The notes under the pieces were generated by a model. That model had not been told where the DNA came from. It did no database searches and worked only from the letters and a program-made list of their open reading frames with translations. 64,000 bases of DNA from Xanthostigma xanthostigma (lineage: Eukaryota > Arthropoda > Insecta > Raphidioptera > Raphidiidae), in assembly GCA_963575645.1 (NCBI GenBank), contig OY754464.1:81628948-81692947 (forward strand), read 5' to 3'. The translations under genes and the position numbers were made by a program. Of the stretch, positions 1-10,300 are shown in pieces. Every line of letters starts with the position of its first letter. Position 1 is the first letter of the stretch.

Positions 1-156
1 GTTGTCGCAATGCAACCATCCCTTGCTCCCAGATTTTCGTCACAACACAACAAAGAAATGTGTTCACAACTTTAGTATTTCTATTACGCAATGCCTATTA
101 TAATTATTTTTTTAATAGCAGCATTTCCTATAAAATATAAATAAACTACTGAACAG

Positions 157-468
157 TATAGTACGCGCCACGGATCTAAAAGGTTTTAAAGTTAGTCACA
201 AACAGCGTCGCAAAGACACATTTTAGAGTCGTTGATACTCCCACCACCTCCAACGTGCGCTCGTCGGTGATTGGCCGTGATCGCTCGTTGCCTTTGTCAC
301 TTGTCGCTTTCCTGCTCTAAAGTACAGTCGAGTACTCTATTGTCAAGTTGTTATTGCTATTAAAGTTTCGTTGAGTTGCGAGTTTGTAGTTTTTCAACAG
401 ACTGTACAAGCGCAAGCCCGCATTCGCATCTAACTTCCGTGCCTTTTAGATTCGCGGCGCGTACTATA
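157..468. mobile_element. Non-autonomous TIR element (MITE-A), copy 1
   Basis: About 310 bp bounded by inverted ends that read TACGCGCC(A/G)CGGATCTAAAAGG inward. Two further copies lie at 40,293-40,610 and 41,173-41,492. No coding capacity is seen. The ends are flanked by TATA-like bases, compatible with a TA-type target duplication but not proof of one. Confidence 0.75.
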
Positions 469-679
469 AAACTTCTACTGTGGATTCCACGTTCATACAA
501 CGATTAACATTTTATATTTACGTACTTTTTCATTGTAATTTTTCCCCCCGAAAGTAGAAATATATCGGCCGTAAATAATTTCTCATGATGTAAAAGATTT
601 AAATAAGCTCTGGCAGCAAATTTTTGGATGCGATGAGGTCTCGTCTAGCGTACCTTAAAATTCTCTAGAGATGGGGTAC

Positions 680-850
680 TAGTGGCGTAATTACCCCGTT
701 TGAGGCCCGAGGCAAATTTTACTGAGTGTTGTAATAATAAGTCTTAGGATCCTCCTGTGCTTACTACCCTCTCAGACCAGGTGCCCCGTCCGGCCGGGGG
801 CCTGTGGCATTTTCACGTCCTGCGCCTGCCACCCTATTGTTACGCCACTG
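680..850. mobile_element. hAT-type MITE, 171 bp
   Basis: The ends are TAGTGGCGTAA and TTACGCCACTG. They are flanked by 8-bp direct repeats TGGGGTAC (672-679) and TGGAGTAC (851-858), which differ at one base. An 8-bp duplication and short TIRs are typical of hAT. A related right end occurs near 5,920-5,950. There is no ORF. Confidence 0.75.
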
Positions 851-917
851 TGGAGTACCCTACATTTTTTACGAAATGGATTAATTGAAAGTGCTAATAT
901 CTTGCTGCAACGGACGT

Positions 918-1845
918 TTTTAAACGCTTTATATTAGTTTGGGTTGTAAATATGTGTGTATGTATGTCCGTAACTATGTAACTATGTATGTATGTCCGTA
1001 ACGGAATCTTTGAGCATAATTTTCACCAATTTCCCGAAGTCTGATTAATTTGAAACTTTGCATACGTATCAAGGACCGATGACAATGCAATAATTTGATA
1101 ACAGTTTCCCATTATCCTTATTAGGACCCCCAGGATTAATAAATTCTTTTATAGATCCTCTGTAGTAAACGCTTTATTTTCACCAATTTCCCGAAGTCTG
1201 ATTAATTTGAAACTTTGCATACGTATCAAGGACCGATGACAATGCAATAATTTGATAACAGTTTCCCATTATCCTTATTAGGACCCCCAGGATTAATAAA
1301 TTCTTTTCCCGAAGTCTGATTAATTTGAAACTTTGCATACGTATCAAGGACCGATGACAATGCAATAATTTGATAACAGTTTCCCATTATCCTTATTAGG
1401 ACCCCCAGGATTAATAAATTCTTTTATAGATCCTCTGTAGTAAACGCTTTATTTTCACCAATTTCCCGAAGTCTGATTAATTTGAAACTTTGCATACGTA
1501 TCAAGGACCGATGACAATGCAATAATTTGATAACAGTTTCCCATTATCCTTATTAGGACCCCCAGGATTAATAAATTCTTTTATAGATCCTCAAACTAAA
1601 AAGTGAAAAATAAAATATAGTTTAAAAAAAACTAAAAAACACGCTTTATATCGGACTAAAAAGTAAAAAATAATTGTTTTAAAATAAGCTTAAAAAGCGT
1701 TGGGCGCTCGATGTACGAAAATGTGGAACAAAGCGCCCAACGCTTTTTAAGCTTATTTTAAAACAATTATTTTTTACTTTTTAGTCCGATATAAAGCGTG
1801 TTTTTTAGTTTTTTTTAAACTATATTTTATTTATGTATGTAATTA
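918..1845 (+). repeat. Composite element: tandem repeat plus long hairpin, copy 1
   Basis: Starts near an ACGCTTTATATTAG motif. A TATGTATGTCCGTAA-rich stretch follows, then about four direct copies of a 140-153 bp unit (1,017-1,592; core motif CCCGAAGTCTGATTAATTTG). A near-perfect hairpin fills 1,605-1,834, with arms of about 95-100 bp holding ACACGCTTTATATCGG and a loop around 1,710-1,725. The same structure, inverted, is at about 48,090-48,727. Tandem core plus terminal stem-loop resembles Helentron/DINE-1 layout, but that class is inference. Confidence 0.7.
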
Positions 1846-1939
1846 TGAAATTAGAGAGTTATTATTTGAATATAAGAATGAGGTTGATGCAGATGAATGC
1901 TGAATGTGCAGATACATAATATAAATAACTACTATATCG

Positions 1940-2240
1940 AGCATTGTCTATTTATTCAATGTGCGGTGAGTGAAGGCAACAAAGTGTATCGAAAATATAT
2001 CTGTGTCTCTTTTTTCGAAGTAATTCCTTGGTTATTCCGACAATATATTAGCATGGAATATATCTCTCTTTATCCAAAGCTTTTTGTCTTTATCTATGGC
2101 GTTAGCCAATCAAACCCAACGAGCTCTTACGACAAAAAAAGACAGACAGATATATATTATGCACTTTAAAGGTTCGATTGCGATTTTATTCCTATGCTTG
2201 GTATATGTGAATATGCTAAAAATAATGAAAAACTTAAATT
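1940..2240 (+). repeat. Dispersed repeat R1, copy 1
   Basis: Runs from ATGTGCGGTGAGTGAAGG through CAACAAAGTGTATCG to GGTTCGATTGCGATTTTATT. It matches 50,735-50,805 plus 51,615-51,830, where the second copy is split by about 800 bp. No convincing coding sequence is present; short ORFs here are not conserved between copies. Confidence 0.55.
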
Positions 2241-2819
2241 TCGTAAAAAAATGTTTGTTCTCTTGCGATAAACTAGGACATAATTTATTGCTAAAGCGAC
2301 AGAGTACTGTTTTCCGCACATTTCTTTGAAATTGTTTTTAATTGGCTGTCAATCATAGCCATATTTATTATATAAAGTTCTTCTGTAAACGGGCCACATT
2401 TTGGTGCGAAACCGTAGATCTATACTCAGGTTTCACTGTATTTTATTTAAAAAGAGTCCTTTGCCAGACTGTTAGATCTTCGTTTGTAATATTTTATAGA
2501 CCCCATATGGAAATTCAAAAAGCTGCTGCCGTTGCCCTGAAGTATTTATAATTATCTGGTCTATAATAGCAGTATTGGTCTTAAATATCTTACAGCTTAC
2601 TAAAGCTTACAACATGAAACAAAAGTTTGTTAGTTAAAAAAAAACACGCGAGCCTCGCGGGAAAATTTAAACTTCTTTAGAGTTATGAAGATGAACTCAT
2701 TGATGAGTTGTCAATTTTGCGTTACCGAAGTTTTTAGCATATTTTCCCGCCATTGAATCATTTTTCCTTCAACGTTACAGAAAACTTTAGATACGTTACT
2801 AAAAAAATTCACCATACAG
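2241..2819. other. Intergenic, no recognised gene
   Basis: AT-rich sequence with short unrecognised ORFs only. A 14-codon ATG ORF at about 2,510-2,551 (MEIQKAAAVALKYL) looks like a remnant, but I cannot name it. Confidence 0.4.
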
Positions 2820-2827
2820 TACTACCA

Positions 2828-3083
2828 CACTCAAAAAAGCAAACTTTGAAAAAAACAAGAAATAATTGATTTCTATCACAGCATAGAAGCACGTCGTCTT
2901 GAACTGTACTACTATATCTGGCCGACGCATTGAATGTCTTCGTTATGAAATATTTAATTCAGAATGGTCCCTGACGCATTCATTATGAACTAAATATTTT
3001 AACCAAACGAAGAAATAATTGATGCGTCGAGCCCAATATAGCAGAAATCAATTGTTTCTTAATTTTTAATGATTTGCTTTTTT
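2828..3083. mobile_element. Inverted-repeat element, about 255 bp
   Basis: Ends TCAAAAAAGCAAA... and ...TTTGCTTTTTTGA are inverted, and an inner pair around AATTGATTTCT is also inverted. The interior is short and non-coding. I could not fix a target duplication. Confidence 0.5.
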
Positions 3084-3493
3084 GATGTCTGGGGTTCTTC
3101 AAAATAGTAGTCTAGATTTCTAATTCTATATGACAAACGGTGATTGGAGCTGACGATATAGAAAACGGCTGAACCGATTTCCATCAAACATGGCTAAGAA
3201 CCATCTCGCAAATGTCAAACAGTATTGTTTATAATGTCTATTGCTGTAAGATTTAAGACCTCTATGTAGTTGTGATACACTTTAGTATAATTTAGGTACG
3301 ATATAATAATTAATTAATGTAATATGGCAATTATTATGTAATATTTAATAAATTATGTATATTATGTAATAAATAAATCACAAATTACATTTCATTATAG
3401 TTAATTTATATATTATTGAAGTCAATGTTTTTTATTACAATTTTTAATATGATGTATAAAAAATACACGTTAATATTTGTGCGATTATTATAA

Positions 3494-3658
3494 GTTCGTT
3501 CCAAGCAGCCGTAAACGGTAACAAAACCGTACACAGTCTTGTTACTGCGCAAGACTGTCTTGCGCAGAATCGATTTTTGAGCTAGTGCGCAAATTGGTCT
3601 TGCGCAGTGACAAGACTGTGTACGGTTTCATTACCGTTCGAGGCTGCTTGGAACGAAC
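3494..3658. mobile_element. Foldback element FB1, copy 1 (165 bp)
   Basis: Long inverted arms begin GTTCGTTCCAAGCAGCCG and contain ACCGTACACAGTCTTGT and CTGCGCAAGAC. The whole element can fold into one hairpin. A second 165-bp copy lies at 11,853-12,017, inside another repeat in an LTA4H intron. Both sit in an AT-rich TTATA-like target. Confidence 0.8.
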
Positions 3659-3696
3659 CTTATAAATTAATTTATTGCTACTATAATGAGAAACAT

Positions 3697-4400
3697 TAGT
3701 GTTGGGCATAATCAATATAATTCAATAATCGAATGAATCGAAATAATCGGTTTTTATAATCGAACGATCATTCGAATTATCGATTATGAATGATTCGTAT
3801 GATCATTCGAATTATCGATTATGAATGATTCGAATGATCATTCGAATTATCGATTATGAATGATGCGCAAACTTGGCAATTATTAATTTCGTTTTATTTA
3901 CTTTTACAGTATAAGCGAATGATCATTCAAAATATCGATTATGAATTATGTTCAAACTTTGCAATTTCGATTTGTTAATATTACTTAACACAATATTAAT
4001 AATGGAATCACTGGTATGATCGAATAGAAATAGAAATATATTTGTTATGCCCTAGATGGATACATCGTCAATTTACATAATGAGTTAAACATTAAAATTT
4101 AAAAAATCCTTAATGTCATAAAAACAATTTTTTAGGAATTTGATTTAATGCAGGAACCGAATGATGTATCGATATATCACATTAATATCGACAGTGGACA
4201 TAGCAATAGTACTGTGTCGGGATTTAATATTCATTTCATATTTCATAATCAATTCAAACGAATGATATCTCGGTTGCGATAAACGAATAATATCTCGGTT
4301 GCCATAAACGAATGATATCTCGGTTGCCATAATCGAATGATCGATTATTCGGCCATAATCGAAATATTTCGATTATATCATTCATAATCGCCCAACACTA
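3697..4400. mobile_element. hAT-type MITE, 704 bp
   Basis: Ends are TAGTGTTGGGC and GCCCAACACTA, with a perfect 8-bp target duplication AGAAACAT at 3,689-3,696 and 4,401-4,408. The interior is full of ATCATTCGAATTATCGATTA repeats (about three tandem units of ~53 bp near 3,765-3,860) and a second repeated GAATGATATCTCGGTTGC block at 4,258-4,335. No ORF is convincing. Confidence 0.88.
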
Positions 4401-4549
4401 AGAAACATTAAGGTAAAAAAATATATATTTATACTTTAATATTCATAATATGTAGTTCCTCACTCCTAACGTTTCTTGTAACAAAGTTGGAACTGTTTAG
4501 ATAGTTTAGTTTAAACTTTGAATAACTAAAAATATTTTTTTCGATTCTT

Positions 4550-6380
4550 TTACGAATTTTGATAAATGCTTGGTGTAAGCACTTGATCGATTTTAATATC
4601 GTGATCGTGTGTTGGTATTTGATCTACAATTTGTTCATTGAATGCCAGAGCAATTGTTTTTGGTGGTTCGTTTTGAGATTGAACGCATTTCGTCAGGAAA
4701 GTATCGTAGTATCCTTTACCGTGGCCTAATCGCACTCCGTCTTTCGTAAAAGCTACTCCGGGTACAATTATCAGATCCAAACCACCTGTAAAAAATTAAT
4801 ATTTTTATAGTCGGTATTTTATATAACTTTAAATCTGTGCTTCAAACAGCAAAAGTCTTTCTGAGTCTTTCAAGTGAATGATTACGCGTCCATTCGCAAA
4901 ATTATGGAAAGTCAGGACACTCTGGGCCAAATCTCTCAAAATTAATGCAGCGTAACCTCCCCTAATGAGGTCCTTAAGAGCATTGGATATCTACGTTACA
5001 TCAAATTTAAAAAATGTATATCGAACTGTCAATGTAGTGATAAAAAATTACCGTTTTTTTATTTCAAACAGATATGTAATTTGAGGAGGTTCCGCCGCTG
5101 TAACTTTACGAAATATTTTCGATAATTTTGCGAAAGAATCAGTTATCCTGCGCTTGTCTGTACTGTCAAAAAATCTGTTCGAGCTGTAGCTCTATTTTAA
5201 TCAATTAAGCTTGACTAAAGCATTTAAAAACTCGAAAACTTTTTCGACTGCTTTTACTACCTGTTTCTATTGCATTTTCACGTTTTTCAGTTGTTAAAGG
5301 CTGTTTTATTTTCCATTTGGTTAAAGGAAGATTTTCATAATCTTTTACTGAATCCAGTTTCACCATTTCCATTATACTGTCATTATATCTGTAAATTATG
5401 AGATACAATTAACAACGGCAAAAAATTGACATTTTAAGAATGAAAGAATTGTCAAGTTTCTAATTGACGATTTTTTATAATTTGCGAAAAAGGGGCTAAA
5501 CCGTTCCGGATCTTTTTTAAATGTATTGTGCTTATAGAAAAGAACATTCTGAATTTATTGACCATATTTGTAGCTATATAGCTCTCTCTCTGGTTAGGGA
5601 GTACGTTTATTTTTTTAATTTAGTGTGTCATCTTTAATTTAGAACATTGAACAAGTTTTTGATATCCAATGATTTATTCCAAAACTGAATTGCAAAAAAA
5701 TAAAAATTGTAAATAAATATTACTCAAATCTTTGATTAACGTCTGAATAGAACTCTTCAAATAAATAAAATTGTCGACCAAAATGGCACGGGCCCCTGAT
5801 CTGAGAGGGCCCCCGGCCCAAGAGGCCGTTAGGACAGGACGAACCCTAACATTTATAAACTACAACGAGAAGCTTTTATATAAAGCGATGGCCCCATCCG
5901 ATGAATTTGCCACGGGCCTCAGGTGGTATAGTTATGCCACTGCGAGCTGGTGACTCTGGTACAAGAAGTTGCTCTATCAAGGTAACTGCCAGTTCAGGCA
6001 TGATATGAACTTAACCTCACATTTTTAACCGTTTTATCCAGAGATATTTATTGTATGTCTATGGTTTTATCGCATCTCAAATCCTTTTTATAATGATTTC
6101 AGTTCCTATAAAAGTATCAATCAGAAAATTAATAAACTCACCTAGGAATAAAACATTTTTTTCCATTGTCAATTAGATACTTCACTATCGGTTCCGTATT
6201 AACTTCTTCTTCGGTACTAAGATATACCGACACGCGCAAGCTTTCTTTAAATTCAGGCAACTTGTACAGTTTTTCAATAATTACATTCGACTGTTTATGC
6301 TTTTGTTCGTTTGAAAGAGACTTTATTTTATTTTTAATTTCTTTTCGCAAAGTGTTCTTTAACAGTTTCACTGCATCCAT
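4550..6380 (-). CDS. 5-formyltetrahydrofolate cyclo-ligase (MTHFS)
   Basis: Catalyses ATP-dependent conversion of 5-formyl-THF to 5,10-methenyl-THF in cytosolic one-carbon metabolism. Three exons on the minus strand give 200 aa, close to the 203 aa of human MTHFS: 6,380-6,142, 5,388-5,261 and 4,785-4,550. Donors GTGAGT and GTAGTA and CAG acceptors join in frame. Recognisable blocks are the N-terminal helix (MDAVKLLKNTLRKEIKNK), the KKCFIPRYN strand, and in the last exon GGLDLIIVPGVAF followed by the LGHGKGYYD nucleotide/folate loop and ALAFNEQIVDQIP. All family landmarks are intact. The gene is divergent from LTA4H at 7,346. Intron 1 carries repeat debris (5,720-5,950). Family assignment is firm; exon ends were read by eye. 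Confidence 0.95.
5720..5955. repeat. Repeat debris in MTHFS intron 1
   Basis: 5,727-5,775 repeats, inverted, the outer arm of the foldback at about 53,765-53,832 (motif TTAACGTCTGAATAGAACTC). It is followed by GGGCCC-rich sequence ending ATGCCACTG, like the right end of the hAT MITE at 680-850. Non-coding. Confidence 0.5.
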
Positions 6381-6639
6381 TATTTTAAAAAGTAATTCAG
6401 AGTTTTACCCGGTACACTTCAGCACAACGAAACAAGCCCGCGAATTAATATAATTTTCAGATCTGGATAAGGTAGATATATATCGCAAAAATTGAACCAA
6501 TGGTTGGTGATTAAAAACATCAATGTACGATTTTAAAATGTAAAATACAAAAAATACTGCGCTGTGTCATTTATAAACAAATGTTTGGCTTGACCTTTAA
6601 CACGAAAGTGTAAGAAGATAAGTTTCTTATCTGCATAAA

Positions 6640-6980
6640 ATGGAGATTTATGTGAAAGACGAAGTTACAAAGGAGATTTTACCTGTGGTATCAAAGAGAA
6701 TGGTTGTAAGTATACCGACGCGAAATTGGTAGTTTTGAAATAAAACGTATCCTTTTTTTATTAATTCTAAATTCTAGGGGGAGGGAGGGGGCTATAATTT
6801 TTATATTTGAAAATATTATGGCAACTCTACATGCAGTAGTAATATTATTAAGCAGAGAATACTGAAATTTGTTCATTGAAAAAAGCTTCAAAAGGAAGGA
6901 AAAAGCAGGTCAAACAATTCCCAACAAAATCATTATGAAATTGTTTTTTGTATTGCAGACCGTTTGTTACAAAATATAGA
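6640..6980 (+). CDS. Possible two-exon micro-ORF, 28 aa (doubtful)
   Basis: ATG at 6,640 opens 22 codons (MEIYVKDEVTKEILPVVSKR...) ending at a strong donor, ATGGTT|GTAAGT. A TTGTATTGCAG acceptor near 6,959 adds TVCYKI and a stop. It lies between MTHFS and LTA4H, where their promoters should be. I do not recognise the peptide and it shows no signal or membrane segment. It could be an upstream leader exon, a small peptide gene or chance. Confidence 0.2.
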
Positions 6981-7345
6981 GTACAATTCATTCAAAAATA
7001 AAAATACGTTTTTCTAAGACGAATAATAACTGATAATAATAAGTGATTGTAGCATCACCTAGTTTTTCAACAACTCTATTTAAGTACATATTATAAACAA
7101 GAAAAACACTTGAAACAAATTATGCAAACAGTTAATTAAAACATTATCTTGAATAAATATGTTGTTTATCGGTAGGTATCTATCACTTAAAAATAATTTG
7201 TAGTTTTCTCCTAGAGTTAATACAACGTTGGGAGCGTGTAGGTGAACGTTGAATTCTGCTCAAGTACACACCTGTAGGACTCCATTAGATTGACATATTT
7301 ACAAGGAACAAAAACCAGTGCACTAAGTATTAAAAAATAATAATC

Positions 7346-10300
7346 ATGTCTAAAAGATTAAGTCCAGGAGATCCAAATTCGTTTGCCCGACCAGGTAAAT
7401 TGATTTTTATAGAATTAATTAAATGGTATACATACAATATAATAACTTTTTAAGCTACTTTAACTTACGTCAAAAATAATACATAACCTTACTAGTCAGG
7501 GCCGGAGTGAGAATAATAGCTTCAGTTATCAGTATGTAATTTAAATTTTACTATTTTGAACGATCGAGCTCTAAACAATTAGTAGTTTAAAATGCACTAA
7601 TTTGGCAAAATGTGTTCCTACAAAACAGTATAGGTACATTAAATTGCTCTAATAACAAAATTACCTACTTATTAGTTTTACTGAATGTATTTTCAAATGT
7701 TTTGTTTTTGCAGATCTTGTAATTGTTCGTGAAATATTTTTAAAACTAAATATAGATTTTGCTAAATGCATTTTATCAGGAAAAGTCTATTTGCTTATTG
7801 AGAAAATTAAAACTGAAGAAAATCAATTGGTATGTAAAATTGTTCGTTATTTGGAAATATATTTTAGCTGCAAATTTTAATTGCAATATTCGCTATGCAG
7901 CTTACCGATCTAACATCTGTACCAAATTTTAGAGAATACACTAAAAAGTAGACACGTTTAAAAATAAACTATTTGTTCGATATGTTTTTAACATGTGATT
8001 ACAATTATTATTATGCCTTGTACGCAACTATATATTTTAATTACGACTTTTAGATACTCGACATAAAAGATTTAAACATATTTAAGATTAAAGATAACAA
8101 TGAAACAATTCTTAATTACACAATCAGCGACACTCAATCAGAGATTGGTTCAAAGCTGACTATAAATTTACCTAAAAGTTGTGATAAGAGGTAACTATAT
8201 TTTTAAAATTATTTTTATTCGACTCATGCGCGTTATTCATGTTTTATCATGCCTAAAAACCGAACCCTAAATAGCCATTTACCGACTGGTGACAATTATT
8301 TGTCATAACTCAATGAAGATTCCTACTAGCTCGGCCATTGTGGAGTAATGAAAATAAACGTAACTATTTTCTGAGTCGTAACGAAATAGTAGGTAACAAC
8401 AACTCCGTTGTTACCCATTGAGACTAAAATTGAGAGGCCGAATGTTTTCGACATGGAGTTTATTCATAACCGGCTAACCTCAAACCAAAACATTGAATCA
8501 TGCTGTTTGGTGCTGTTAGTATTGACAGTTTTTTTTATAAAGAAATAAATAGATATTTACAACATCTCATTATAATTAAAACATGAATAACGCGCAATTG
8601 TTGAATAAAATTATGGGCGCAACTTGTAGGCTAAGTCATGACCTGTCAGCGCCATGAATGACTTAGACTACTAGTTACGCCAATAACTATTATAGTGCAG
8701 TTTGCTGTTCTTCATGATTTGAACAGTATTGCGTATTAAACTTCAATAAAAATTAATTGACATTCAAAATATTATTTAGGTGGTAACAATTCTCTATCAC
8801 TTGCATTTTTTACACCATTTGTGATTGGGAAATGTTTGGATAGTCTCAAACCGATTCTTTTTAATTCTGGTAATTTCAGTTTTCTTGCAGTAACGTGTTT
8901 AAGTTCAGTGTCGCCCCGAGATATTAAAAATCGCCCCCCTCCCCGTATTATCGATTGTTAATAGTCAATAACTAATTGAAAGTTTTTCTCTTAACAACAA
9001 TAGAGTTTGTTAAATTTAGTTCAGGTTAATAAAAGTAGTTGTTCTTATTTTGGCGCCCCTACAATTGTCACCTTGTGCTCAGTCAACGTAAATATTCGTA
9101 TAATTATTTTCAACTGTTTTAGCTTAACTGTAATTATTGAATATGAAACTTCGAAGACTGCGTCTGCTTTACAATGGTTAACGCCTGTACAGACATCCGG
9201 AAAAGTGCACCCGTTTTTTTTCAGTCAGGGACAAGTGAGTTTAAGTATCCAACCTTATTGTTTGTATACAGTATGTAAACACGTAAGGTGCACATAGGGA
9301 AATTAACATTGGGAAAAAATGACTGGATCAGAGTGAGCCTTGACACCTTGTTTTTCAATTTGACAGATAATATTCTTTTGCAAAATGAATGTGTATACTA
9401 CCGAAGAAAATATTCAAATGATTACAACATAATCGGACTTTTTTTATTAATGGGACATTAAATTCCCAAAAATTCTTAAATATGGTGCGAGGTCAAATAT
9501 CTCCGCCTATTCGTATTGAACCTAAAGACATTGGGTCACTGAATTACCAACGCGCATACGTCATACCAGTCAGACAATTTTTGAATGAAATGTTTCCAAA
9601 CAGATGGAGTTGTTTTTTTGTTTTATTTTTGTACAAAAAAATTAAAATAATGATTTATAAGAGCTTTTTGTTATTAAAAAAGCCAAGTAAAATAAAAATA
9701 AATCAAAATAAATTAGAAATCCTCAAGATTAGCACGATAATTCAATAGAAATAACAATTAATGCAGTCGTGGCTAACTCTGATCCAAGTATTTTTTCCCA
9801 ATGCTAATTTCCCTATGTGCACCTTACGCGTTTACATACTGTATGATATTTAAATATTTATTACTGAATATTTTTTGTAGCCAACAGAAATGAGAACAGT
9901 ATTGCCATGTCAGGACACCCCATCAGTTAAAACTATTTATAAAGCAGAAGTAAGTAATTTAAATGCAAAATATTACAATAATATTGTGAACTTTAACTTC
10001 TCTTTTAATAATAAATAAAAATTGCTGGTGATCAAATAACTACGTGAAGTGAAAAAAATTAGAATAAAATGGAACTGAATAAAATTGTATTTTTTAGATA
10101 ACTGCTCCGAGTGACTTGACCGTTTTAATGAGCGCGCAAAAAATTGAACAACCTGAAAATTTGGGAAATGGTCTATCGCTGCATAAATTTCATCAAAAAG
10201 TGCCTATTCCTTCTTATTTAATAGCAATAGCTGCAGGAGATTTGCAATCACGCAAAATTGGTCCAAGGTCACACGTATGGGCAGAAAAAGAATTAATTTG

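Noticed and set aside
1017-1592. CRISPR array (regular direct repeats)
   Set aside because: Units are adjacent, about 150 bp, without unique spacers, and the genome is eukaryotic.
9482-9748. 88-codon ORF as a host gene
   Set aside because: It lies inside the mariner derivative and is a transposase remnant run into AT-rich sequence.
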